Positions 38,814-46,589 of a stretch of DNA of 64,000 bases are shown here, in pieces. Origin of the DNA: Neoroseomonas alkaliterrae (lineage in GTDB: Bacteria > Pseudomonadota > Alphaproteobacteria > Acetobacterales > Acetobacteraceae); contig NZ_JACIJE010000002.1 of the NCBI RefSeq assembly GCF_014199195.1, positions 248,001-312,000 on the forward strand. Reading direction: 5' to 3'. Below the pieces are notes generated by a model. That model searched no databases. It was not told the DNA's origin and saw only the letters and a program-made list of their open reading frames with translations. Position numbers and translations under genes: made by a program. The stretch's first letter is position 1. Every line of letters begins with the position of its first letter.

Positions 38814-39950
38814 TCACCGCGGCTGCTCCTCGGCGATCGCCGCGATGGTGCGGGTCAGGATCTTGATCTCGTTGCGGATCTCGTTGGTCGCCTGGGTGCG
38901 GCCCTGGGCCACTTCCTCGACCAGGCGCGCGAGGTAGATCTCGAGGTTGCGGATGTGGCTGCGCGTCGCCTCGTCGATCGCGCCCGCATTCTGCGCGTCG
39001 GCGAGCTTCGCGAGGGCGAGGGTGATGGTGGACTGCCCCTCGGCGACGCGCACCATCACCTGGTTGTTCGCGCGCATCTGTTCCGTCAGGACGGTCAGGC
39101 GCTCGGTCAGCGTCATCATCGCCTGGGATGTCGCCGCGCGGCCTTCCTCGCCGCGCTGCAGGATGTTCTGCAGCCCTTCGAGGTTCTCCGCCGTCTGCTC
39201 GAGCAGCGCGTTCACATAGGCGGGGATCGAGCCGTCCCCGTCCTGCCCGGCCACGCCGGAGGACAGGCGCGTCAGCCCGGCGAGCCATTCCTCCAGCTCG
39301 TTGGTGAAGCGGTTCTGGGCCTGGCCCGCGGTGAGGTCCATGAACCCCAGCACCAGCGCGCCGGCGAGGCCGAGCATGGAGGTCGAGAAGGCGGTCCCCA
39401 TGCCCTCGAGCGGCCGCGCGAGCCCGGTCTTGAGCTGGTTGAAGAGCTGGTTCACGTCCCCCGAGCCGACCGACATGCCCGCGATCACCTCGGCGACCGA
39501 GGAGATGGTCAGCAGCAGCCCCCAGAAGGTGCCGAGCAGGCCGAGGAAGATCAGCAGCCCGGTCATGTAGCGCGACAATTCGCGCGATTCGTCGAGGCGC
39601 GAGAGGATGCCGTCCATCACCGAGCGCATCGCGATGGCCGAGAGCGAGACGCGCTCGCTCCGCCGCGCCGCGAGCATCGAGGCCATGGGCGCGAGCAGCC
39701 GCGGCTGCACCGGCGCCTCCGAGCCGCGCACCGCGCGGAACCCTTCGAGCCACGCCACCTCGTGCCGCAGGGAGAGCACCTGCCGGAGGTTCCACACGAT
39801 GCCGAAGCCGAGCACCGCGACGATCACGGAATTCAGCACCGGGTTGGCCGCGAAGGCGTGGCGGAGCTGCTCGAACAGCAGGGTGGCGACCAGCACGACC
39901 GCCGCCAGGAACCCCAGCATCCGCCACAGATAGACCATCGGCTGCGTCAT
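38814..39950 (-). CDS. MotA/TolQ/ExbB-type proton channel protein
   Basis: The 378-residue protein has about four membrane helices: MLGFLAAVVLVATLLFEQL, VLNSVIVAVLGFGIVWNL, MTGLLIFLGLLGTFWGLLLTI and FSTSMLGLAGALVLGFMDLT. The last two match the core of MotA/ExbB channels. A C-terminal helical tail of about 150 residues follows in the cytoplasm. It would form the stator with the MotB-like protein. Its start overlaps the stop of the OmpA-like gene (ATGA). Energy-driven role and target are unknown. Confidence 0.85.
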   Translation of the reverse strand: MTQPMVYLWRMLGFLAAVVLVATLLFEQLRHAFAANPVLNSVIVAVLGFGIVWNLRQVLSLRHEVAWLEGFRAVRGSEAPVQPRLLAPMASMLAARRSERVSLSAIAMRSVMDGILSRLDESRELSRYMTGLLIFLGLLGTFWGLLLTISSVAEVIAGMSVGSGDVNQLFNQLKTGLARPLEGMGTAFSTSMLGLAGALVLGFMDLTAGQAQNRFTNELEEWLAGLTRLSSGVAGQDGDGSIPAYVNALLEQTAENLEGLQNILQRGEEGRAATSQAMMTLTERLTVLTEQMRANNQVMVRVAEGQSTITLALAKLADAQNAGAIDEATRSHIRNLEIYLARLVEEVAQGRTQATNEIRNEIKILTRTIAAIAEEQPR

Positions 39951-40492
39951 CGGCCCCGCGCCCCGCCATTCGCGCTCGCGACACCGGGGGGCAGCACGTC
40001 CACGAGATCCGCCCCGGCGGCGAGCCGACCCAACGGGCGCAGATCGATCCGAGTCGCGTCCAGCCCTCCGGCGACCAGAGCCGCCTTGACCGCCTGCGCG
40101 CGCGCGAGCGAGGCCCGCCGCGCCGTCGAGACGTCATCCGCAGGCCCCGCCACCTGCGCCTCCACCGTCACGCGCCCGGCCGGCAGCGCCGCGAGGCGGG
40201 CGCCGAGGGCGCGCAGCGCCTGCTCCACCGCCGGGTCGAGCCGCTCCGAGGCCAGCCGCAGCCGCACCGCGCCCGAGGGCAGCGCCTCCATCCCCGGCGG
40301 GGCGGGCGGCCCCGCTTCGGGCAGGGAGGGCGCCACGGGCGCACCTTCGGGGGCGAGGCGCGGCGGCGCGGGCGGCGCCGGGGCAGGGTCGGGCAGGGGC
40401 GGGTCTGCCGGCGCGTCCTGGCCGCGCGCCGGCCGGGCGAGCACCAGCCCGGCCAGCACCGCCCGCCGCGCGAGGCCGCCCGCGCCCCTCAT
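39947..40492 (-). CDS. Secreted Pro-rich OmpA-like protein
   Basis: The 181-residue protein has a signal-like N-terminus (MRGAGGLARRAVLAGLVLARPARGQ), a Pro/Ala-rich stretch (about 30-75), and a C-terminal OmpA-type fold: GAVRLRLASERLDPAVEQALRALGARLAALP, VTVEAQVAG, then RRASLARAQAVKAALVAGGLDATRIDLRPLG. The murein-binding residues are partly degenerate. It overlaps suhB-like and MotA-like genes by 4 bp each, so the four-gene run is one operon and this protein is a candidate accessory of the motor-like pair. Confidence 0.75.
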   Translation of the reverse strand: MRGAGGLARRAVLAGLVLARPARGQDAPADPPLPDPAPAPPAPPRLAPEGAPVAPSLPEAGPPAPPGMEALPSGAVRLRLASERLDPAVEQALRALGARLAALPAGRVTVEAQVAGPADDVSTARRASLARAQAVKAALVAGGLDATRIDLRPLGRLAAGADLVDVLPPGVASANGGARGR

Positions 40493-41334
40493 CCGCCCGT
40501 CCGCGCCTTCACCGCGGCGATGCCGTCCGCCACCACCTCGCGCAGCCGGGGCTGCAGCGCCTGGTTGCCGGCGACGACATGGCCCGAGGCGTAGGGGTCG
40601 CCGCCCTCGGGGTCGGTCACGAAGCCGCCCGCCTCGCGCACCATCACGAGGCCCGCAGCGATGTCCCACTTGTTGAGGCCGAGTTCCCAGAACCCGTCGT
40701 ACCGCCCCGCCGCGACCCAGGCGAGGTCGAGCGCGGCCGAGCCGAAGCGCCGCACGCCGGCCACCTGCGGCATGATCCGGTGCAGGATGGCGCTGAACTC
40801 CGCCTTGCGCGGGACGCCGCCGAAGGGGATGCCGGTGGCGAAGACCGCCTCCCGCATCTCCCGCCGCGCCGAGACGCGCAGCCGCCGGTCGTTGAGGAAC
40901 GCGCCCACGCCCTTCTCCGCCCAGAACAGGTCGTCCGAGGCCGGGTTGTAGATGACGCCGGCCACCAGTTCGGTGCGTTCCGCGTCCAGGCGCTTCTCGA
41001 TGCCGACCGAGACGGCCCAGTGCGGAATGCCGTGCAGGAAATTGGTGGTGCCGTCGAGCGGATCCACCACCCAGCGCCATTCCCAGCCGTCATCGCCCGA
41101 GGCGCCGGATTCCTCCATCAGGAAGGCGAAGTTCGGCCGGGCCTTGGAGAGTTCCTCCTTCAGCGTCTGCTCGGCCCGCAGGTCGGCGGTGGAGACGAAG
41201 TCGGAAGGGCCCTTCACGCTGACCTGGAGCTGCTCGACCTCCCCGAAATCCCGCAGCAGCCGGCGGCCCGCCTTGCGCACGGCGGTGACGACGACCTGCA
41301 TCGCAGGCGACAGGCGCGGGGAGACGGGGGGCAT
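40489..41334 (-). CDS. Inositol monophosphatase family protein
   Basis: The 281-residue phosphatase has the lithium-sensitive metal-site motifs of the IMPase fold: SGASGDDGWEWRWVVDPLDGTTNFLHG (DPLDGTTNF) and WDIAAGLVMVREAGG near the C-terminus. It should act on inositol phosphate or a similar sugar phosphate, using Mg. SuhB-type members also affect rRNA processing. Its stop overlaps the OmpA-like gene start, so it leads the motor-like operon. MPPVSPRLSP is taken as the start; a Met twelve residues on (MQVVVTAV) is possible. Confidence 0.87.
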   Translation of the reverse strand: MPPVSPRLSPAMQVVVTAVRKAGRRLLRDFGEVEQLQVSVKGPSDFVSTADLRAEQTLKEELSKARPNFAFLMEESGASGDDGWEWRWVVDPLDGTTNFLHGIPHWAVSVGIEKRLDAERTELVAGVIYNPASDDLFWAEKGVGAFLNDRRLRVSARREMREAVFATGIPFGGVPRKAEFSAILHRIMPQVAGVRRFGSAALDLAWVAAGRYDGFWELGLNKWDIAAGLVMVREAGGFVTDPEGGDPYASGHVVAGNQALQPRLREVVADGIAAVKARTGG

Positions 41335-41396
41335 GACAATACGGTCCTGGGGCGAAGGATGAGAAAGAGCGGGGGGGAGGGGTAGCGGAGGCAGGG

Positions 41397-41446
41397 CCAG
41401 GGGGCCAGCCCCCTGGAACCCCCGCCGGGGGCGTGCGTGCCCCCGG
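41397..41446. repeat. Variant paired-hairpin module upstream of the IMPase gene
   Basis: Two hairpins sit side by side: CCAGGGGGC with GCCCCCTGG (41397-41416) and CCGGGGGC-gtgcgt-GCCCCCGG (41425-41446), joined by AACCCCCG. The layout matches the left half of the element at 38577, but the second hairpin has a different sequence. It lies between efp and the IMPase gene, both on the minus strand. Confidence 0.6.
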
Positions 41447-41558
41447 ACCCGCGGGAACGGGGGCGCCGGGCCAGGAAGGGCCGCGGGCGGCGCCGGGGCT
41501 CGGCTGCCGCGAGGGCGCGAAAGCCAGGGCCGCGCCGGGGACCGAGGCCGAGGGACGC

Positions 41559-42125
41559 CTATTTCGCGCGTTCGTAATAGGTCCCGTCGGCGGTCTTCAC
41601 GACGATCTTCTCCCCCGCCGTGATGAAGGGCGGGACCATCACCTTCACGCCGTTCGACAGCACGGCCGGCTTGTAGGAGGAGGAAGCGGTCTGGCCCTTC
41701 ACCACCGGATCGGCCTCGACCACCTCGAGCGTCACCGTCTCGGGCAGGTCCATCGAGACGGGCTCGCCCTCGATGAGCTTGACGTTGACCGTCATGTTCT
41801 CCTGCAGGAAGGGCAGGCGGTCGCCGAGGATGTCCTTGGGCACCACGGTCTGCTCGAAGGTCTCGGGGTCCATCAGCACCAGGTTGTCGCCGTCGGCGTA
41901 GGAGAAGGTGAACTCCTTGTCCTCGGTGGTCAGGCGCTCGACCGTGTCGGCGGTGCGCCAGCGCTGGTCCTTCTTGGCGCCGGTCTTCACGTTGCGCATC
42001 TCGACCTGGATGACCGCGGCACCCTTGCCCGGGATCATGATGTTCTGCTTGAGGATGGTGTAACGCTGGCCTTCGAACTCGATGACCATGCCGGCACGCA
42101 TCTGGTTGGCTTGCATCTTTGCCAT
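41559..42125 (-). CDS. efp: Elongation factor P
   Basis: EF-P relieves ribosome stalling at proline runs. The 188-residue protein has all three beta domains, with the modified-loop lysine Lys34 in IMIPGKGAAVIQV and the C-terminal OB domain ending TADGTYYERAK. The proteome here is full of Pro stretches (for example the mechanosensitive channel), so it is needed. No epmA or epmB was seen in the window. Confidence 0.96.
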   Translation of the reverse strand: MAKMQANQMRAGMVIEFEGQRYTILKQNIMIPGKGAAVIQVEMRNVKTGAKKDQRWRTADTVERLTTEDKEFTFSYADGDNLVLMDPETFEQTVVPKDILGDRLPFLQENMTVNVKLIEGEPVSMDLPETVTLEVVEADPVVKGQTASSSYKPAVLSNGVKVMVPPFITAGEKIVVKTADGTYYERAK

Positions 42126-42554
42126 GGGGGCGTCCTGAAAAATGCCTTGAGGGGCACATGCGGAATGCGCCCGAGGGTCGCGGGTTTAGGCGGATGCGCG
42201 GCATCAGGCAACGCCGGGGCGATGCCCCCTGACCCTCGCCAGGCCGCATGATGGTCCGAAGGGACGGCCCCATCCGGCAGCGGCCCCGCGATCCCGGCAC
42301 GGGCCGCGCGCCGCCACCTCGGCCATGGGCGCCGCGTTCCCGGCGCGTGCCCATGGCCGCCCGGCCGGGGAGCGGCGCAGGACGCCCGCTGCGCCGCCCC
42401 CGCGCGTTCCCGCTCCGGTTCCGGCCCGTCGCGGATCGGGCTACGGTTCCGGAGCGCCGGCGGAGCGGCTCCGCCGTCCCGCCGGGAACACGCCGGCCCA
42501 GGCCGGCACCAACCAGACCCCGGGGGGAAGGATCATGGCGAGGGAACAGTTCCG
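42126..42554. other. Intergenic region with hairpins and a possible 7-codon leader
   Basis: This 429-bp gap holds the divergent promoters of efp and the SDR gene. It contains an 11-bp inverted repeat (42320-42330 with 42349-42359, around GGCCATGGGC) and a tight hairpin at 42458-42476 (CGGCGGAGC against GCTCCGCCG). Near the right edge an ATG at 42535, preceded by GGAAGGATC, opens a reading frame of seven codons (MAREQFR) ending at 42558 across the SDR GTG start. No larger gene is supported. Confidence 0.5.
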
Positions 42555-43319
42555 GTGAGGCCCGCGGCACTCGTCACCGGCGCGCGGCGCGGCATCGGGC
42601 GCGCGGCCTGCGTCGCGCTGGCCGGGAAGGGCTTCGACATCGTCGGCGCCGACATCAGCGAGGAGGGCGCGGCGGAAACCCGCGCGGGCGTGGAGGCCGC
42701 GGGTCGGGACTTCGTCTTCGTCAAGGCCGACATCGCCGATGTCGCGGCGCATGCGGCGCTGCTGGACCGCGCCTGGAGCGCCTTCGGCGGCCTCGAATGC
42801 CTGGCCAATGTGGCGGGCGTGCAGGTGGCGGTGCGCCAGGACATGCTGGAGACGACGCCCGAATCCTGGGACCGGCTGCTCGACGTGAATGCGCGCGGGA
42901 CCTTCTTCCTCTCCCAGGCGGTGGCGAAGCGCATGATCGCGCCGGGCGCACCCGCGCGCGGGCACCGCTCGATGTGCTTCGTCTCCTCGGTGAACAGCGT
43001 CATGGCCTCGCTGAACCGGGCGGAATACTGCGTCTCCAAGGCCGGGGTGACGATGATCGCGCGGCTCTTCGCCTTCCGCCTCGCCGATCACGGCATCAAC
43101 ACCTACGACATCCAGCCCGGCGTCATCCGCACCGAGATGACGCGCAACGTCTGGGACAGCTACGGCGCGCAACTCGAGGCCGGCCTCGCGCTGATCAAGC
43201 GCTGGGGGGAGGCGGAGGACATCGGCCGCGCCATCGCCACGCTCGCCTCCGGCGCCATGCCCTATTCGACCGGGCACTCCTTCCCGATCGACGGCGGCAT
43301 GCTGATGCCGCGCTTCTGA
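42555..43319 (+). CDS. Short-chain dehydrogenase/reductase (3-ketoacyl-ACP reductase-like)
   Basis: The 254-residue Rossmann enzyme has ALVTGARRGIGRAA, NVAGV, catalytic Ser (CFVSSVNSVMAS) and Y-x3-K (YCVSKAG), and PGVIRTEMTR after it. It should reduce a ketone with NAD(P)H. The start is GTG at 42555 (RPAALVTG), with GAGGGAAC upstream. One base is shared with the MaoC-like gene start (TGATG), so the pair may act on the same hydroxyacyl pathway. The hydroxyl side is unknown. Confidence 0.85.
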   Translation: MRPAALVTGARRGIGRAACVALAGKGFDIVGADISEEGAAETRAGVEAAGRDFVFVKADIADVAAHAALLDRAWSAFGGLECLANVAGVQVAVRQDMLETTPESWDRLLDVNARGTFFLSQAVAKRMIAPGAPARGHRSMCFVSSVNSVMASLNRAEYCVSKAGVTMIARLFAFRLADHGINTYDIQPGVIRTEMTRNVWDSYGAQLEAGLALIKRWGEAEDIGRAIATLASGAMPYSTGHSFPIDGGMLMPRF

Positions 43320-43753
43320 TGGGCGCGCTGCGCTTCGACGCGATCGAGCCGGGCCTCGTCTTCGAAACGCCGGGCATCACCGTGACCGAGGGCCACATCC
43401 TCGGCTTCGCAGGCCTGACCGGCGATTTCTACGAGATCCACATGGACGACGACTACGCGCGCGCCCTCGGCTATCCGGGGCGCGTCGCGCATGGGCTGCT
43501 CGGCCTCGCGCTCTGCGACGGGCTGAAGAACCGGGCGGAGACGCGCTTCGCGGCGATCGTCTCGCTCGGCTGGCGGTGGAAGTTCTCGGGCCCGATCCTC
43601 GTCGGCGACCGGATCGCCGCGGAGGTGCGGGTCGCCTCGAAGCGGCCGACCCGCAAGCCGGACCGCGGCATCGTCACCCTCGCCTTCCTGCTGCGCAACC
43701 AGAAGGGCGAGACGGTGCAGGAAGGCGAGAACGACCTGATGGTCTGGCGCTGA
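43319..43753 (+). CDS. MaoC-like hot-dog hydratase
   Basis: The 144-residue hot-dog protein has the R-hydratase signature: GITVTEGHILGFAGLTGDFYEIHMDDDYAR, with Asp and His in the DFYEIH pocket, then PGRVAHGLLGLAL. It likely hydrates an enoyl-CoA or acts on a related thioester. It directly follows the SDR, which fits hydration then oxidation. Ends NDLMVWR. It converges with the potassium channel gene, with no gap. Confidence 0.85.
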   Translation: MGALRFDAIEPGLVFETPGITVTEGHILGFAGLTGDFYEIHMDDDYARALGYPGRVAHGLLGLALCDGLKNRAETRFAAIVSLGWRWKFSGPILVGDRIAAEVRVASKRPTRKPDRGIVTLAFLLRNQKGETVQEGENDLMVWR

Positions 43754-44533
43754 TCAGTCCCGCCCCTCGTCGGGGATGTTGAGCAGCGTGCCGCAGGCCT
43801 TGCAGTGCACGGCATCCGGGTCGTGGCGCTGCAGCCCGCAGGCGGGGCAGGGAAAGCGCACCTTGCGCGGCCTGAACAGCGAATGCGCGAGGCGGAGGAA
43901 CAGTGTGACCCCCGCGATCATGATCATGACCGAGATCATCCGCCCCGTCGTGCCCTCGAGCGTGATGTCCCCGAAGCCCGTCGTGGTCAGCGCGGTGACG
44001 GTGAAATAGAGCGCATCCGCGTAGTGGTTGATCTGGTCGTTGCCGCGGTGCTGCGTCTCGTAGACCAGCGCCGACATAACGAAGAGGAAGACGACCAGAT
44101 GCGTGGCCGCGAGGAACACGTCCTCGTGGCGGCGGAAGAAGCCGAAATCGTCGCGCAGCGTCGCGAGCATCCGGTAGGAATGGATCAGCCGCAGCGTGCG
44201 GAAGATGCGCAGGAAGCCGAAACCCTCCCCCGCCAGCGGCGCGAGGAAGGAGGCGATGGCCACGACATCCGCGAGCGAGGCGAGGCGCAGCGCCTCCCGC
44301 CCCGGCCTTCGGCTGCTCGTGATTCGGGCGATGAACTCGGTCAGCGCGACGATGCCGATCGTCACGTCGATGACGCCGATCACTGGCCCGCGCGGCAGGA
44401 AGGAGCTGGTGATGACGAACAGCACCGTCGCGAGGTCGAAGGCGAGCACGCCATAGCGCCAGGCGCGCGCATCCGGCGCGGTGCTGTAGTAGAGGTGGTG
44501 CAGCCGCGCGCGCAGCGCCGACGGCCCGGCCAT
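43754..44533 (-). CDS. Voltage-gated-like potassium channel with C-terminal zinc ribbon
   Basis: The 259-residue protein has six membrane segments. The fourth is a voltage-sensor-like helix with arginines (FLRIFRTLRLIHSYRML, about 108-123), and the selectivity filter T185-G-F-G-D189 follows TVTALTT. Beyond the pore helix the tail has a zinc ribbon, Cys229-x2-Cys232 and Cys244-x2-Cys247 (PCPAC, HCKACG), which is unusual for such channels. It starts 4 bp before the stop of the dehydrogenase upstream, on the same strand. Confidence 0.88.
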   Translation of the reverse strand: MAGPSALRARLHHLYYSTAPDARAWRYGVLAFDLATVLFVITSSFLPRGPVIGVIDVTIGIVALTEFIARITSSRRPGREALRLASLADVVAIASFLAPLAGEGFGFLRIFRTLRLIHSYRMLATLRDDFGFFRRHEDVFLAATHLVVFLFVMSALVYETQHRGNDQINHYADALYFTVTALTTTGFGDITLEGTTGRMISVMIMIAGVTLFLRLAHSLFRPRKVRFPCPACGLQRHDPDAVHCKACGTLLNIPDEGRD

Positions 44534-44536
44534 GCG

Positions 44537-45436
44537 TCAGTCCTTCACGCCCGACAGCTCGGCCACCAGCGCGCCGAGGCTCGCGCAGTCCTCGCCCCCG
44601 CGGCCGGAATTGACCAGCGCCTCCATCATCTGCGCGGCGAGCGCGGTGGCGGGGGCGAAGACGCCCTGCTCGCGCACCGCGCCGAGGGCAAGGCGCATGT
44701 CCTTGCGCATCAGCTCCGCGCGGAAGCCCGGCTTGAAGTTGCGCTCGAGCATCCGCTTCGCATGGTTCTCGAGCACGAAGGAGCGCGCCGAGCCGCCGAG
44801 CAGCGCCTGGCGCATCAGCGCCGGGTCGAGGCCCGCCTTGCGTCCCATGGTCAGTGCCTCGGCCGCGGCCATCATGGCCGCGACGATGATGAGCTGGTTG
44901 CCCGACTTGCAGATCTGCCCCGAGCCCGCCGGGCCGAGCAGCGTGATGGTCCTGCCCACCGCGTCGAACACCGCGCGCGCGGCGGAGAAGCCGGCATCGC
45001 TGCCGCCCACCATGCAGGTGAGTGTTCCGTCGATCGCGCCCTGCGGCCCGCCGGAGACCGGGCTGTCGAGCAGGATCACGCCGCGCTCGGCCGCCCGGCG
45101 CGCGAACTCGGCGGCGGATGCGGCGGCGATGGTGGAGAAGTCGATCACCACCGTTCCCGGTGCGGCGCCGTGGATCACGCCTTCCTCGCCGAACAGGACC
45201 TGCTCGACATCCGGCGTGTCGGGCACGCAGAGGCACACGCAGGCCGCGCCATCGGCGGCGTCCTGCGCGGTCGGCGCCCATTCCGCGCCGGCGGCGAGCA
45301 GCGGCTCGGCCTTCGCCTTGCTGCGCGTGGACACGGTCAGCGCGAAGCCGGCCTTCATGATGTTGGCCGCCATGGCGGCGCCCATGACACCCATGCCGAT
45401 GAAGGCGACGCGGGCAGGTGGGGTGATGGGTGTCAT
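44537..45436 (-). CDS. 3-hydroxyisobutyrate dehydrogenase-family oxidoreductase
   Basis: The 299-residue beta-hydroxyacid dehydrogenase has an N-terminal Rossmann motif VAFIGMGVMGAAMAANIMKAGF, the substrate motif DSPVSGGPQGAIDGTLTCMVGG and catalytic Lys177 (GQICKSGNQL). It may act on 3-hydroxyisobutyrate, tartronate semialdehyde or a related acid. The C-terminal all-helical domain follows. MTPITPPARV is chosen as start although the frame opens 24 codons earlier inside a repeat. Confidence 0.88.
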   Translation of the reverse strand: MTPITPPARVAFIGMGVMGAAMAANIMKAGFALTVSTRSKAKAEPLLAAGAEWAPTAQDAADGAACVCLCVPDTPDVEQVLFGEEGVIHGAAPGTVVIDFSTIAAASAAEFARRAAERGVILLDSPVSGGPQGAIDGTLTCMVGGSDAGFSAARAVFDAVGRTITLLGPAGSGQICKSGNQLIIVAAMMAAAEALTMGRKAGLDPALMRQALLGGSARSFVLENHAKRMLERNFKPGFRAELMRKDMRLALGAVREQGVFAPATALAAQMMEALVNSGRGGEDCASLGALVAELSGVKD

Positions 45437-45504
45437 GCTGGCGCGCTCCGTTCCGACGGCGCGATTCATGACGCGCCCCGAGCCCGCCGCCAAGGTGCTG
45501 GTTT

Positions 45505-45554
45505 CCAAGGGCCTTTCGGCCTTTGGCGGGGGTGAAGGGGGCGGAGCCCCCTTC
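45505..45554. repeat. Paired-hairpin module downstream of the hbd-like gene
   Basis: CCAAGGGCC-tttc-GGCCTTTGG (45505-45526, one G-T pair) is followed by CGGGG and the hairpin GAAGGGGGC-gga-GCCCCCTTC (45534-45554). It has the same order and the preceding GTTTCC seen at 56760. It sits 4 bp beyond the stop of the 3-hydroxyacyl-CoA dehydrogenase gene on the minus strand and could be its terminator. A facing partner module is absent. Confidence 0.7.
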
Positions 45555-45558
45555 GGCG

Positions 45559-46437
45559 TCAGCGCGTCGGCGTCGGCGGGTTCGTCGAATAGTCGTAGAA
45601 CCCGCGCCCGGATTTCCGCCCGAGCCAGCCGGCCTCGACATACTTCGCGAGCAGCGGGGAGGGCCGGTACTTCGGATCCCCCAGCCCCTCGTGCAGCACC
45701 TTCATCACGCTCAGCAGCGTGTCGAGGCCCACGAAATCCGCCAGTTCCAGCGGCCCCATCGGGTGGTTGGCGCCGAGCTTCATGCCCTCGTCGATCGCGC
45801 GGACGTCGCCCACGCCTTCCATCAGCGCCTGGATCGCCTCGTTCAGCATCGGGCAGAGCACGCGGTTGACCACGAAGCCCGGCCAGTCGCCGGCGGCCAC
45901 GGGGGTCTTGCCCAGGCGCTTCGCCAGCGCCTCGACCGAAGCGGCGGTCGCGTCATCGGTGGCGAGGCCGCGGATGATCTCCACCAGTTTCATCATCGGC
46001 ACCGGGTTGAAGAAGTGCATGCCGATGAAGCGCGCCGGGCGGTCGGTCGCCGCCGCCAGCCGCGTGATGGGAATGGAGGAGGTGTTGGAGGCGAGGATCG
46101 CATCCGCGCGCAGCTTCGGCGTCAGCGCGGCGTAGATCTTCCTCTTGATGTCCTCGTTCTCGGTCGCGGCCTCGATCACGATGTCGCAGTCGCCGAAGGC
46201 GTCGTTGGTCGTGGTCGTGGCGATGCGGGCGAGCGCGGCGGCCTTGTCCTCGGCCGTGATGACGGCCTTCTTCACCTGCCGGTCCATGTTGCCGGAGATG
46301 GTGGCGAGCGCCTTCTCGAGCGCGGCCTGCTGCACGTCCATCAGCACCACGGGTAGGCCCGAGAGGGCCGCGACATGCGCGATGCCGTTGCCCATGAGCC
46401 CGGCGCCGATGACGCCAACCTTCGCGATCTCAGCCAT
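45559..46437 (-). CDS. hbd: 3-hydroxybutyryl-CoA dehydrogenase (3-hydroxyacyl-CoA dehydrogenase)
   Basis: The 292-residue enzyme has the NAD motif KVGVIGAGLMGNGIAHVAA, the Glu of IEAATENEDIKRK, the catalytic His in ARFIGMHFFNPVPMM, and the helical C-terminus PMGPLELADFVGLDT. It oxidises 3-hydroxyacyl-CoA with NAD. It is preceded by etfA and etfB on the same strand, so fatty or PHB-type acyl oxidation feeds electron-transfer flavoprotein. GGAGG precedes the ATG at 46437. Confidence 0.92.
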   Translation of the reverse strand: MAEIAKVGVIGAGLMGNGIAHVAALSGLPVVLMDVQQAALEKALATISGNMDRQVKKAVITAEDKAAALARIATTTTNDAFGDCDIVIEAATENEDIKRKIYAALTPKLRADAILASNTSSIPITRLAAATDRPARFIGMHFFNPVPMMKLVEIIRGLATDDATAASVEALAKRLGKTPVAAGDWPGFVVNRVLCPMLNEAIQALMEGVGDVRAIDEGMKLGANHPMGPLELADFVGLDTLLSVMKVLHEGLGDPKYRPSPLLAKYVEAGWLGRKSGRGFYDYSTNPPTPTR

Positions 46438-46460
46438 GCGATCCTCCAGACAGGAAAAAC

Positions 46461-46587
46461 GGGGGGAGAAGGGAACTTCTCCCCCCGCGCCCCCCTCAAC
46501 CTTCTTTGGAACCTGGAGACTGACGGCGGCGGCCGGTGCCAAACGACAAAGAAGGGAGGGGGTTCGGGGGAGGTTCTCCTCCCCCGA
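46461..46587. repeat. Nested inverted-repeat element between etfA and hbd
   Basis: A perfect 11-bp hairpin with GGAA loop (46461-46486), an inner inverted repeat CCTTCTTTG/CAAAGAAGG (46500-46508 with 46547-46555), and a second hairpin TCGGGGGAGG-ttct-CCTCCCCCGA (46564-46587) lie in a symmetric order, like the element at 38577 but with different sequences. It sits right after the etfA stop and before hbd, within one operon. Confidence 0.7.
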
Positions 46588-46589
46588 GC

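Noticed and set aside
36688-39950. MotA/MotB-like pair as a Zorya defence system
   Set aside because: No ZorC, ZorD or ZorE gene lies nearby, and the long coiled coil is on the MotB-like protein, not on the MotA-like tail as in ZorA.
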